Assembly: GCA_025558095.1 (NCBI GenBank) | Contig: JAIVFI010000013.1 | Span: forward strand, 310,001-374,000 | DNA from: Hyaloraphidium curvatum | Taxonomy: Eukaryota; Monoblepharomycota; Hyaloraphidiomycetes; Hyaloraphidiales; Hyaloraphidiaceae | Length of the DNA: 64,000 nucleotides | Direction: 5' to 3' | Part shown: piece after piece, positions 1 through 11,433 of the stretch | Position numbering within the stretch: position 1 is the stretch's first letter | Layout: each line of letters opens with the position of its first letter | Notes under the pieces: model-generated | What the model was told of the DNA's origin: nothing | The model's database searches: none | Seen by the model: only the letters and a program-made list of their open reading frames with translations | Program-made: the position numbers and the translations under genes

Positions 1-88
1 GTTCTCCATGTGGGACACCTCTTTGCTACCCAGTAATCGCGGACATATTCGTGCGCGCAAAGTGCTCGACCACCAAGGATTGAATTTT

Positions 89-1209
89 CTACACGGATCG
101 TATCCGATCTGCTATCTCGGCCCACTTCCGCTCGGCGGTTTCAAACCACTGCAGGTGGGCGTCACCGAACTGCTTGCCAAGCTCCATGAGCCTAAGGTTT
201 TGTTCCGAGAACCCATCCAGGGCACTCCTCATCTGCCCTTTCGTCGGTTTCTCGCCGATGATCGCCGCGAACTCGTCGATCCCCTCGGAAAGCGCGCGGC
301 AACAGTCTGCCACCTCATCGACAAGCGCGATCTCGGCCTCGGATTCCTCGTCACTCTCGACCAGGCAGCGCTTCTTTAGTTTCTGAAACACCATCCTAAT
401 CAGCTTCAAGAGATTGGTCCCTTGCTGGGCGACCTGGCTGCGCTCTTCCGGCCCGTACGGTTCATCCTCCAATCCCAGGTCGGCAACAGCGTCGGCGACG
501 GAGTCCGTCGAAGAAGGACCTTCATGGTCGTCTTCGTCGCTGTCCGAATCGTCCTCCCCATCTCCTTCGACGTCGTTCGATTCGACCTCGGCGATCGCAT
601 CGTCCAAAAGTTCCAGCAAATCCGAAAGCTCCTTCGCGGCCAGGGCCTTGCCAGAGAGCGGCGTCGACTTCAGCTTCGCCGCAAGGTCCCACACCTGACC
701 CGTGGTAGCAAAGGAAGGCTTCCGGTGGCCCGCCTTGATCTGCTCGATGTGGCCGTGGACCAGCGCAGCCAGCGCGGCGAGCAGGTCAAAGGTGATTTCC
801 TTTAGCGTCCTCGAGAGCTGGCGCCCCCGGGAAGCTGGAATGGCATCAACGATGCAAAAGGTCCGTTCAACGATGCCGTAGAGATCGTTGCAGAGCACGG
901 CCGCCGACCTCCGGTCGTAAGGCGGTTCGTTCAAGAAGATGCCTAGTTTCGTTGTGTTGTGGGCGAGCAGGGAAGCCTCGCGATCTGAAATCAGCCGTCA
1001 GAATGCCAGAGCCTAGTGAAGGAAGAGCTCGGGAACACACCGAGCTGCCTTCGCACGTCCGTGGGGTCGAAGCTGTCGAACGCCGTGGAGGGCTGTGGGG
1101 CGTCGGACTTCATGGCCAAAGCCACGGCTGCCAGCTTGTCGAGCAAATCCTGCAGCTCGTCTACGATCTCGCTCGGCGGCGAAGACGCCGCTGGTTTCCG
1201 AGGCGGCAT
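89..1209 (-). CDS. GCIP/CCNDBP1-like protein (Grap2 and cyclin-D-interacting type)
   Basis: Two exons, complement(89..942, 1041..1209). The intron (1040-943) has GTGTGT at its donor and CTAG at its acceptor and joins the frames exactly. The protein of about 340 residues is mainly helical, with a Ser/Asp/Glu-rich acidic stretch in its middle. The segment beginning VWDLAAKLKSTPLSGK, followed by a helix of hydrophobic and acidic residues, resembles the GCIP domain of cyclin-D-interacting proteins, which act as helical protein-protein adaptors; that assignment rests on family resemblance alone. The ATG at 1209 was chosen because it opens a continuous spliced frame. The gene is divergent from RPF2, with about 92 bp between the two starts, so they probably share a promoter region. 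It could instead be an unrelated helical acidic protein. Confidence 0.6.
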
Positions 1210-1301
1210 CGTTTGCGTTGTTTGCCTTTGTTTACGGCTTACGAACATCTCTCCCCAAAACCTTTCACGTCGTCCCCGTTTGCAGGCGCCTGATCGGCTC
1301 G

Positions 1302-2359
1302 ATGATCCGGGTCGCGAAGCCCAAGAATGCGCGCTCGAAGCGGGCGCTGGAAAAGAGGGAGCCCAAGCTAGTGGAAAATGCCAAGAACGCACTGTTCGTA
1401 CGAGGAACGACAACCAACGGCGTGGTGAACGAGGCTCTCCGGGACCTGGTGGGACTCGCGGCCTTGCTTCTCTGCCTCGGAGCCTCCGTCCTTACCCTTC
1501 GCCCGGCCAGTGCTCGCTCAAGAAACCGCACGGCTTGCTCTTCTCGAAGCGGAACGACGTGCACCCCTTCGACGACGTCACACCCCTCCATTTCCTGTCT
1601 GAAAAGAACGATGCCTCCCTTGTGGTCGTCGGGACACACTCGAAGAAACGGCCATCGAACCTCGTCTTTGCCCGCATGTTCAACCACGAGGTTTTGGACT
1701 TGATCGAGCTCGGCGTCCTGAACTGGAAGCCCATGAGCGCCTTTGCCGCCGTCAAGGCCGCGGTCGGTCTGAAGCCGCTGATGGTGTTCAGCGGGGACAT
1801 TTTCGACCAGCGCGAGGACTACGCGAAGCTAAAGAACATGCTTCTGGACTTTTTCCGCGGCGAGGAGGTGGACAAAATCAGCCTCAGCGGGCTGGAGTAC
1901 GTCATCTCCATCACGGCCGAAGCGCACGAGCCGCCGCGGCTGCTCGGGAGGGTGTTTTTCCGCGTGTACACGGTGACGCTAAAGAAGTCGGGAGTACGGT
2001 TGCCGCGGGTGGAACTGCAGGAGATGGGGCCTGCCATAGACTTTGCGATCAGGAGGACGCGGTTCGCCAACCCGGAGCTCGCGAAGCAGGCGACAAGGGT
2101 GCCGAAGGAGCTAAAGGTTTGTTCGCACCTTTCGCTGCGCCGGGCCAATTCGCTGATCGCTGTCCAGCCGACCAAGACAAAGAACATCTCGAAGGATGCC
2201 ATCGGAGACAAGTTCGGACGGATACACATGAAGCAACAGCCGTTGAAGGAGCTGCAGTTGCGAAAAATGAAGGGCTTGAAGCGGAAGCCCGAGGAGCAGG
2301 ACGGCGACGGCGGTCCGGTGGCGAAGAAGCGGGCAGGCAAGGGGAAGAAGGCGGTCTGA
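1302..2359 (+). CDS. RPF2: Ribosome biogenesis factor Rpf2 (Brix domain)
   Basis: Exons 1302..1448, 1511..2116 and 2168..2359 splice to one open frame. Rpf2 works with Rrs1 in the nucleolus to load the 5S RNP (5S rRNA, uL18, uL5) onto the pre-60S particle. The N-terminus reads MIRVAKPKNARSKRALEKRE, a near match to the family start, followed by the Brix core with NDASLVVVGTHSKKRP and the segment ending in GRIHMKQQ. The C-terminal KMKGLKR and lysine-rich tail are typical. The 51-bp second intron is a multiple of three without a stop, so it could be missed; removing it gives KELKPTKTKN as in other Rpf2 proteins. The gene is convergent with MMS19, with only 18 bp between the two stop codons. Confidence 0.93.
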
Positions 2360-2377
2360 TAGCTTTGTTCTTTGTCT

Positions 2378-5300
2378 TCAAGAGCCAATGTTGGCCCACC
2401 GTGCCCTCGTCACCGTGGCCTCCCGCCTGATGGCCTTGCGCCGGTCGTCCGATGCCCTGTCCAGGGCCCGCAGCACAGAAGGCTTGAGAGGGTGCAGCCG
2501 ATCGTACGGCATTACCAACGCAATCGCGGCCAGTGCACGCAGCGCCTCGCTTCGCACGGATTCGGTGTTGGTGGGCGTCGGTTCTAGCAGCGCAAGAAGC
2601 TTCGCAACGGCCGACGGCGCGTGGCCCGCAATGATCTCGCTGGAATCGCTAAAGCTTCGAACAAATCCGACGGCGTGCGCCTTGAGCCGCGAGTTCGGGA
2701 CCGCGAGTGCATCGAGGAGCAAGGGGAAGATTTTGGCCAGGTTCTGCGCGATGAGTGCTGGCGGAACATCGGCAAGTATGTTCACGAGAGCTGTCAGGCT
2801 GTTAGCCTTGGCAACTGTGTCTATGGTTAGTAGGTAATCACCCGCAAAGACTCGGTCGGCCGCACCGTCGTTCGAAGATCCGCAGCCTGCAAGCAACAGC
2901 GGAAATACGAGGCCAAAGAACTTTTGCCTATAGAGCGGCTTGACCACTGCGTGGTTCGCCTTGCTAATGGCTTGCTCACTATCGGAGATGTATATCGTGA
3001 ACGATTCCGCTGCCTGACCGCCCAACGTCGCATCTCCGAGCAGGGCGACAACACGCTGGACATGCTCGGGAGCGGAGCGCAGGACAACGGCACGCAAGAC
3101 CTAAGGGTAATGACCGTCAATGCAGATCGGGCGACACTTCGCGCAGGGTCCCACCCAAATGAGCAGGATCAGCACACGCCGCCGCTCGGTTTCGGCCGTG
3201 CCCATGTCCTGCAGCTGCGGCCCTGCAGTGCCCACGAACTCTTGAACAAAGCTCCGAACGGGGGCATCTGGCCATCGATCGCTATGAGCAACGCTGGGAC
3301 CGCACCGACGCCATACCTTACCATCGTAAAGCTTATTGATCAATGAAGATGCCGCCTTGGCAAGCGAGATCGTCAGCACAGGGGACTCGCTAGCTGCTGC
3401 TTCCTGGAACAGCGTCCTAAGGAACCCAGCGGCGTCCGGAACGGGCAGGGGGGTCTACATCAACGAGATTAGTGGAAGGAGTGGTGCGAACACACTAGAC
3501 AAACCTCGCGGCGCAGCGCGATGATGGATGAAGCAAAGAGAACGGACAGCATTGTAACCTCCTGTTTCGAGTCGTGCACCAAGGGAGCCATCCGTCCAAG
3601 TACGCCAATGGGTGAGGGATCTGCGTCCACAAACACCTTGAATGCCTCGGCAACGAGGGACTGCTGCGCAACCACGGAAAGGCTGCGGACGACCGTGGTA
3701 GTAATGTTCGAAACCGGAGGTAGTGTGGTTTGAGCAAACGAAGCTCCCTTGGAAACCGAGCGGAAGCACTCGGCCCAGAGAGGAAGCACCACCAGCGAAA
3801 CCAACGCATCGGCAAAGTCCGTAGATTGAGCGCCCAGTTTTTCCGCGATCGCAAGCACGGTTCCGAGGACGAGTTGCGCTTCCTCGTCACCTTCCTCACT
3901 GGTGGTCGAGTCCAAGCGCTCGCGAACGGCCGCAACTCTTCGTATCAATGCGGAAAGAACGCTTGGTGCGGACTCAGTGTGCAAAAGCGTCACTTCCTTG
4001 AGGCAATGGAGGTGCCACTCCAGGTCTTTCGCCGCGTCGAGATTGTCCAAGAGCCTCGGGATTGTGAGCAGTATCGTCAGCGAAGGATCGTCCGCTTCGA
4101 GCCGAAGCACATCAGCAAGGCACTCCTCTCGGACTTTCGGGTCCTCCGATGCCAACATGGCGTCCAGAACCCTCGCGAAGCAATCCTCTGCCTCTTCCGA
4201 TCCAACTAGCCGCGACTGAATTGCGGCGCGCAGTCCACGAGCTCCCGGGACCGCGACGGCCGCGAGGTGCCGATCCTCGCCAGCAGCTTTCCTAAAAGTG
4301 GCAAGCAGGGCGTCCTTAAACTGCAGCAAAGGATTGGACAAGTCGTCGGAATGATTCACGCCGCCATCGTTGTCCGTGGGTCCATAGAGGGCAATCCCGG
4401 CAACAGCAAGATCAGCCAAGACGTCTAAAGATGTCTTCCGACGCTTTGGCTCGGGTTCCGAGTCGGCAAACGACAGCAGCTTGGGAACGGCAACCTGGGC
4501 GGCGTAGGAAAAGGCCGAATCCGACGAGGATGCTGCTGCGACGACGAGTCGGCCACCAGTTCGGGCGAGCTTCGACTCTGGTTCCTTCATGTGAGAGAGG
4601 CAGTCGGTAACGATCAGCTTCAGCAGCTTCTCCAGGGGGTTCATGCTGTTCTGGGCAGGGCTCGACGAGAGGGTCGCCAAGATGGAACGCACGCAGAATA
4701 GAGCGTTCTTCTGCTCAGCGGAATCCTCCTGGGCCTTTTCGACGTCGTCCTTCAGCAGCTCCCAGATGTTTTCGATGTGCGGGGCGACGGCTGCAATGCC
4801 GTACACAGGAGCACAAGCCGCAATCAGCTCCACTGCATCACGCTGGTGGCCAAACTTGAGCAAGAGCGTTCCGATCAGTCGCGCCGGAATGAAACACACC
4901 TTGGCTGCACCTGACGTGGTGCCAAGTTTCTCGACCAGTGCCGGCATCGCGTACTCTGCAAAGGCGGACGTGGAGCGCAGGCACTCGCTGGTCGCCTCGC
5001 TGGTCAGCGAACCGGTCGCCCTTGTGCTTGACGTGAACCCACCTCAAAGAATTCTTGAGATGCTCCGCCGTGATTCCGTAGACATCATCCGGCGGAGGCC
5101 GGAACGTGATTGGGAAGTAGGAGAAAAGCAGCTCGAACAGTTCCTTCGCGGAGAGTCAATCATTGCCGTATGGTGACCAATACGAATCAAATACCTCAGC
5201 GTAGGGCTGGATATCAAGCGCGTCAATCAAATCGCGCGTGAGCTTGAAACCCAGTAGCAGGTTCCGAGGATCCTTTTCCCCTTCGAGAGCGTTGATGAAG

Positions 5301-5983
5301 CCCGGCAGAAACTGCGGCTCTTTCCGGAGCTCCGGAGTGTACTTGTCCAAGGAATGCTGGACGATCTGGAAGACCTTGTGCCGCACCGACTGCTGGTAGC
5401 CCTGAACGTTGAAGTTCTCCACCAAGCTGTAACGCGCTTAAGGAACATAGCCGACACGGCAACCCAAGAGGCACCAACTGGACCGGAATAGTGACCGCCT
5501 GCGACTTTGCGATCTTGTCCGACTTCAGAATGCTCTCGAGCCCGTCGAGCAGCGCGGGGACGCTCTGGTGGTCGTGCAGCCGCGACAGGTAGAACTGGGT
5601 CAGGTTCGGGACTGGGACAGCATGATGGCATGGTGAGCACCGCCAAGAAGTACGCGAACGCCCGGGAATGGCAACCTACTCGTCCGGTTGGGAATCGCAG
5701 TCTGCTTCAGAACGGCGCTCAGCAGTTCGGTCCCCCGAGCGCGAACGGCCGCGTCCTCGTTCGTCAGAGTTGGTCCTAGAGCCTCCACAATCCCGAGTAG
5801 CGACGTCGTTCCATCCTGAATGACTGGAAAGCCGCGTTGTCTCCCTCAGCGGAGGACGGATCCGTGAGCCGTCGAGGCCTCACGTGAAACGATCTCGTGC
5901 ACGGCCCCCTCCTTCGCGCTGTCTTGCTCCCCGGCGCCTAGATAGACGTGTATGCTCCCCAGGACGTCCTCTGCCGCGGCCAT
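2378..5983 (-). CDS. MMS19: MMS19-like HEAT-repeat protein of cytosolic iron-sulfur assembly
   Basis: A multi-exon gene. The first exons, complement(5043..5143, 5195..5426, 5479..5611, 5680..5823, 5884..5983), join in frame, and the long exon beginning at 4987 runs to about 3500. The joins between about 3500 and 3100 are not resolved. Mms19 is the adaptor that hands Fe-S clusters to DNA polymerases, helicases (XPD/Rad3) and other nuclear enzymes as part of the CIA targeting complex. Visible family signatures are the N-terminal VEALGPTLTNEDAAVRARGT, then GEKDPRNLLLGF, then FSYFPITFRPPPDD. The C-terminal HEAT repeats end in DDRRKAIRREA before the final GS. The start (5983) is divergent from the CorA gene at 120 bp. 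Confidence 0.88.
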
Positions 5984-6103
5984 CGCGGTCAAGTTGCGAT
6001 CCGATGTTATTGTTTGTCTCAGCCGCTCGATCTAATCCATCGCTTTCGCCCTCTTGCTGTGGTTGACTCTTTGCGCGTGTTGACCGCCTGATCGTGCCGG
6101 GAA

Positions 6104-7710
6104 ATGTCCGACGGAGCGAGGCAGCCCCTTCTCCGGGACGATGAGGTCGACGAGGAAGACGTGGAGCAAGCCCGACCTTTAGACCGTGTTTCGACGGCGG
6201 CGCGTGCCTCCAAGTGGGCAAACGTCCGCGCACGCGTCAACACGTTGAGCGCGGTCAAGAGACCCCGTGGCGGTGTCCTTCCGAGGGTTATCGGTGCCGA
6301 ACCTTCTGGTCCCACGCGAGATGCTTTGCGGAACATGGCTGTCAATGTTCCTGCGGTGGCCACGATCGTGGAGTTTGGCTCGAGCGCCTTTAAAGAGTCG
6401 GGGAACCTGAGCAACGCTGCGTTCCTTGCCGCGCTTGAGGAGCTCGGTCCCCTGGAAGCCCCCTTTCGCGCGCGGTGGATCAACATCTCGGGCCTCTCGT
6501 TCGACGTGCTGGAGGCGCTCGGCGAAAAGTACAAGCTCCACCCGCTTGCCCTTGAGGACATGGCGCACGTACCACAGCGCACGAAAGTGGACTATTACCA
6601 GAATTTCGTCTACGTTTCGTGCTCCCTCATCCTGAAGGAATCGAACAGCGACGTGTCGCGGCTGCAGCGCGCGGCCACAGCCTTGGATTCCCGAGCGCGA
6701 GTCGGGGATGCAAACTCGACTCGGGCCCCGCTTCTCAAGGCAGGGAAGCAGAGCGGGAAAATGAGCTGGCTCTCTGTTGAGAACATGCTGGCTGCGGTGG
6801 ACGCAATTCAATGCAGCCTTCTGCTCCTGAAGGATGGGACGGTGGTTTCTGTGTTCCAACGCGGCGGTGACGGAGTGCGCGAGCCCGTGGACGAGAAACT
6901 GCGCACTTCGGGGACCATGCTGCGGGAGAGCGAGGACCCGAGCTTTCTCCTGCACGCTCTGATGGATGCCATCATCGATTTGGCATCCGAGGTCGTGGAA
7001 GCGTACGAAGAAGATGTTGCGCTGTCGGAAGCAGCCGTGTTGAGGGACCCCAACGTCGATTCCTCGGCGGAGGTGCACTTGATTCAGGGCGAACTCGTCG
7101 CTTTACGGCGTGCAATCGCACCCCTCAGATCGGTGATTGCTTCTCTGAAATCAAATCGCACGGAGAACCGCGATTGGGACCCGATTTCGGACACGACTCG
7201 AGTTTTTCTGGGTGATCTCCACGATCACGTTTCGCAGGCCGTGGACAACCTCGATTCGCTCGAGCGGCAAGCCGCGAGCCTCATTGAGTTTATTTTCAAC
7301 CTCATGAGCATCAGAACGAACGAGAGCATGCGTTCGTTGGCCGTGGTGTCGATCGTCTTTCTCCCGGTCACCGTAGGGCCTTTTCTGTGCTCTCCAGTTC
7401 TCCACCGCGGGCTCCTAACCTCCCGAGGACCCTCCCAGTTCCTTGCGTCAGTCTACGGTACAAATTTCCAAGGCGGGATCGACGATGCTTGCATTCTCCG
7501 CGCAGCGTGACTTACAATTGTTGGCAGACTTCCCTGACATCCATGAGCGTTCGATTTACTAGCAAGTACGCTCCGATGAGTATACGCCGCTTCTAATGGA
7601 CCTTTTGCAGCTTCTGGGCTCTCTGCGCTGTGATAACGGCCGCCGTTCTCATCTTGCTCAGGGTTACGAACTTTGTGACGTGGCCACGGAACCCGTTCAG
7701 GCGATTCTGA
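6104..7710 (+). CDS. CorA-type magnesium transporter (Mnr2/Alr family)
   Basis: Exons 6104..7372, 7439..7472, 7528..7561 and 7611..7710 give about 478 residues. CorA/Alr/Mnr2 proteins are pentameric Mg2+ channels of the plasma or vacuolar membrane. A long soluble N-terminal domain includes YKLHPLALEDMAHVPQRTK and the long helix with RTNESMRSLAVVSIVFLPVT, followed by TM1, the loop DFPDIHERSIYYFW and TM2, and a short basic tail. Oddities: the selectivity-loop motif, normally GMN, reads GTN (residues encoded at 7457-7465). Introns 2 and 3 appear to start with GC: at 7473 the donor is GCGGGA, and at 7562 it is GCAAGT, with an in-frame TAG directly across the donor that rules out read-through. The spliced product matches the family across both joins. 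Fungal family members are often longer at the N-terminus. Confidence 0.88.
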
Positions 7711-7926
7711 ATCTGCGAGGGACACTTATGCACGGAGACACTATTTCGGTGTTTGATGGTGCGATTTTGAGCAGCCGATACGGACGGATGGGCGCCTGAT
7801 GGAATCATCTTACTCGCGGTGACGATCTTCGTATATCATTGGTCATACAGGTCTTTTGTCAACAAAGCAGTCATCAAGAACACTCAAGCTAACACGTATC
7901 GTCCAGCCTCCACAACTCCTCCAAAC

Positions 7927-10900
7927 TCAATGCGTCCTCGCGTTCGTGAACGCCGTCGAACTGATGGGCCCCATCGAGTTCTCGTTGATGAGCCCGTCCA
8001 GATCGCTGTAGGACATGATGCCCCCGATCCCCTGCGAACGGAGGAACTGGAGGTAGAGCGCATTGCTCGCCGTCGGCAGGCCGTCAGACGCCGGCGCGGC
8101 GGCTGGGGGGTGCATTGCCGCGTCCGATCTCGTGCCTGCGGCCGCTTCCGTCGGCGGCAGCTCGCTCCTTGCCGTCTGCGGGGGCGACAAAGGCGTCGAC
8201 GGCCCGTTCGCCACGAGAGACACGGTGGAACGCGAAGATTGGGCGTCCACGGCGTGCCCGGGGGAAGACTTGGACTTGACCGTGAGCGACGAGTCGATCA
8301 GCTCGTCCGCGTAAGCCTTGCGGTACGGATTGGTGCGTTCCATTTCCTGCAAAAACTCTGCAGACGCGGCGCATGAGCCGAGGGTGAAGCACGCTGGCCC
8401 ATCACTCCGCGCTCACCGAACTTGCGCTGCTCCATCCGATCAATGAGGTCCACCGCCGGAAACTGCCCGTTGAACTCCCCGACATCCTCGAGGAGCTTGG
8501 CAAGATGGCTCGCCAGCCGGTTCCCGCTGCGGTTGGTCTTGCCCTGCTTCTGCAGGGTCCACACCAGCGTCTCCACGCAGCCCTTGATAAAGTCGGCGGA
8601 GTACTCGGGGCCGATGAGGCCCAGGCTGGCCGCGCGCATCCCCACGAGGCCGACCATGCCCAGCTGGAACGTGCAGTAGGGCAGGAAGGGCTGCGAGCAC
8701 TACTTTAGCGCCAGAGCAACCGAAGAAAGGGAAAAGCCCACCCCGCCAAACTCCAGCACGTCAGGATCCTCGCTCCGGTCCCGCACGAATGCCATCATCC
8801 TGCTGACGCGCTTCACGCTGTCCAGGCACTTGACCATGAGCGAAGACGCGACCCAGAGGAGCCCTGCTTCCTCGGAAAAGAACTGCCGAAAGACACATCA
8901 GCTGGCGCGACCTTGTCACATCGGAGGAACCCACTTTCTCGCCGACCCAATCTCGGAACTCGCCCGGTCCGAACAGAAGACTGAGCAGGTAGTGGTACTT
9001 GATGAGCACCGAGTAGCCCCACCGCACGTCCTCCCCCAGCTTGGGGATACCCGGCCGCCCCGAGTCGTCGAGCTCGATGACCCATGCCGGGAGCTGGCTC
9101 CTCCAGCCGTGCAGCGCTGCCGAAATCTCGGGATCCGCGAGGTGCGACACGTTGCGGCAGCGGCAGCGGCAGCGGTGGTCCACCAGCTTTCCGAAGGCGA
9201 GGTAGAGCTTGGCCGTGTGCGCAAACGGGCCCAGAGGCTGGGTGACGCCCGACGTGTACGGGATCACCGAGTCCCCGACGCGGCCGAATGCCGACTGCGC
9301 CGGTTCCTCCGGCGTCTGGGGCTGGGCGAGCTCGGGCGCGTGGTCGTTCAAGAGAACCGAGATGGGGATGCCCGTGGGATCCACCCCGGAGTCGGCGGGC
9401 AAGTCGGCGTTCCAAATCAGGTCGTGGCAGGGCAGCGCCACGAAAATATCCTCCTCCTTGATCCCGCAGAAGACGCTGACGGCCGTCGCGTGAAGCCGGT
9501 CCACCATGACCGCGGCCCAAAAGGTCCTGCGCTCCGTCTCCTTCTCGATCCAGCTCATGTTGCTGCGGTCCTGGAACGAGACGAAGCCCCGCGGGACCGA
9601 GCGGCGGGCTTGCAGGTCGGGATCGGCGAAGAGGTGGAGGTGTTTGGCCATGCTCTGGCACAGGGCGGACCAGAAGACGGCCTGCGACCCAACACCAATC
9701 CGCACGGTGGTCATGATGAGCAGAAGCTGTAGCAAGACCGCATCAGCTACGCCAGCTACGTCAGCGGAGCGCACGGTTTAACCCACAATTGCCTGCACCG
9801 TGGTGATGTTAGATGGTCGGTCCATTTCCATCTTGTACTGGGCCTTGGCGCGGTTGTAGAGGTTCATGGGCGACACCCTCGAGTCCTTGCTGAAGCAGGA
9901 TGCGGCGGCGTAAACCGAAAGCTGAAGCAAAGGAGGCAGCGTGCTGAAGGTGCGCAGAATGGTCGGCTTGTGGAGGAATGGCTGGTAGTGGTGGATGTTG
10001 TTGAAGTAGAGACCGACCAGCTCGTTGAGGCACTCTTGTGGAGGCATCGGAGGCAGCGCGTCAAACACGCTGAGCGAGTCCGGGACGGAGGTGGAGCGAG
10101 CGCCGCTGGTTTCCGCCCCTTCGGCAGCCTTGGACGCCGGGGGATCCTGCGGCTGCGGGGTGCTCGGGGCCGCAGATCCACCACGCGATGCTGCCGGGTT
10201 CTCGATCCGAGGAAGCATCGCCGCGGTGCCGGCAAAGGCCGACAGGGAGGCATGGGCTGGCTCGGGCGGCGGGTGGGGCGACAAGGCCGCGTATCCGAAT
10301 GCAGGAAAGAACGAGGTGTTGTACGAGGCCTGGATACCGTACGTCGACTGGCCTCCGGGGCTGTGCGGGTACATGGTGGCCAAACCCGGGTCGGGGAACC
10401 CCGGCGCCGTCGGCGTGGTGGCCGATCCCCAGCTGGGGGCATAGGAGGGCGGAATGGAGATGGCGGGGACTTCGGGGTAGTACGGGCTCCGCGGCGGCGA
10501 GGCCCGCGACGAGTAAGCCGAGGGCGAAGGCATGTGCATGTCCCGGGAGGGTGCCGGTACGTTCAGGCCGGCAAAGATGGGCTCGGGGAAGGTGGGCACC
10601 CCGAAGTGGCCCGCGGCAGAGAAGTCAGGCCCATAGTCCTGAACAGCGTACTCGAAATCCGACCGCCCTGCGCGGCCGTTGGCGCCGCCGCTGCGGGGGG
10701 CGGGAGAGCCATGGGTTGAGGCGCCCTTGCTCGGCGGCCCGCCATCGGTCTTGACGCGCTTTGCGCCGCCGTGGACGGAGCCCTTCTGCGGGCCGCGCTT
10801 CTTGACTGCGGGCGAGGGCAGCGGCCGCCGAGTGGGTTCCGGTGCGGGCGGAGGTGGGCGTGGGTGGCAAATAGGGATCGGCGGGCGGGGGGCCGGGGGC

Positions 10901-11263
10901 CGGCATCGGCGGCACGACGCGTCGCGGGGCAAGAGCGGCGATCGACGGGCGACGGGCGGGCGGCGTCAGGGCGGGCGATCGGCGGCGGCGTGCGAACGCA
11001 CCCTTCCGCGTGTAGATGCAGTCCAGCCCGGTGCGCAGGCAGCGCGAGCACGTTGTGCCGGGGCCCGACCCGTCGCACTTCGAGCGGCGCTTCGAGCAGT
11101 GGTCGCACGCGGTCGTCGCGCGGATTCTCTCGCCCGGCGGCCGCTTCTTCTTGCGGCGCGGCGGTTGCGTCTGGTCGGCGTGTCCGGCCAGCGGCGCGCC
11201 GTATTCGCCGTCGCTCGGCTCGCTGCCGCTCTCGCCGGACGACCCCGAGCCGCCGTCGGACAT
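7927..11263 (-). CDS. Fungal Zn(II)2Cys6 transcription factor
   Basis: Complement(7927..8346, 8406..8690, 8742..8882, 8935..9726, 9787..10805, 11002..11263) keeps one frame for 972 residues. After an acidic, Ser/Gly-rich start comes the binuclear zinc cluster (about residues 50-84) with Cys spacing C-X2-C-X6-C-X8-C-X2-C-X6-C, starting CDHCSKRRSKC, then the linker VKKRGPQKGS. A Pro/Ser/Tyr-rich middle precedes the fungal-specific middle homology domain (LNELVGLYFNNIHHYQPFLH onward, with SNMSWIEKETERRTFWAAVM). Such proteins bind paired CGG half-sites as dimers. The target genes cannot be inferred. The 5' end lies about 110 bp from a transposase open frame, so the gene marks the left edge of the accessory island. 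Confidence 0.9.
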
Positions 11264-11433
11264 GGCGGCGTCGGCACGTAGAGCGGAATGACTCGGGGGG
11301 CAGTCCCGGTGGGTTTCCGGGTGAAAGCTGAGGGCAGAGGATCATCTCGCCAGACTTTTACTCGCGCAAGGTGCGACTAAATCGCAGGCAACCATCATTG
11401 AAGATCAAACAAACATTCTTACCAGCCGTTGCG

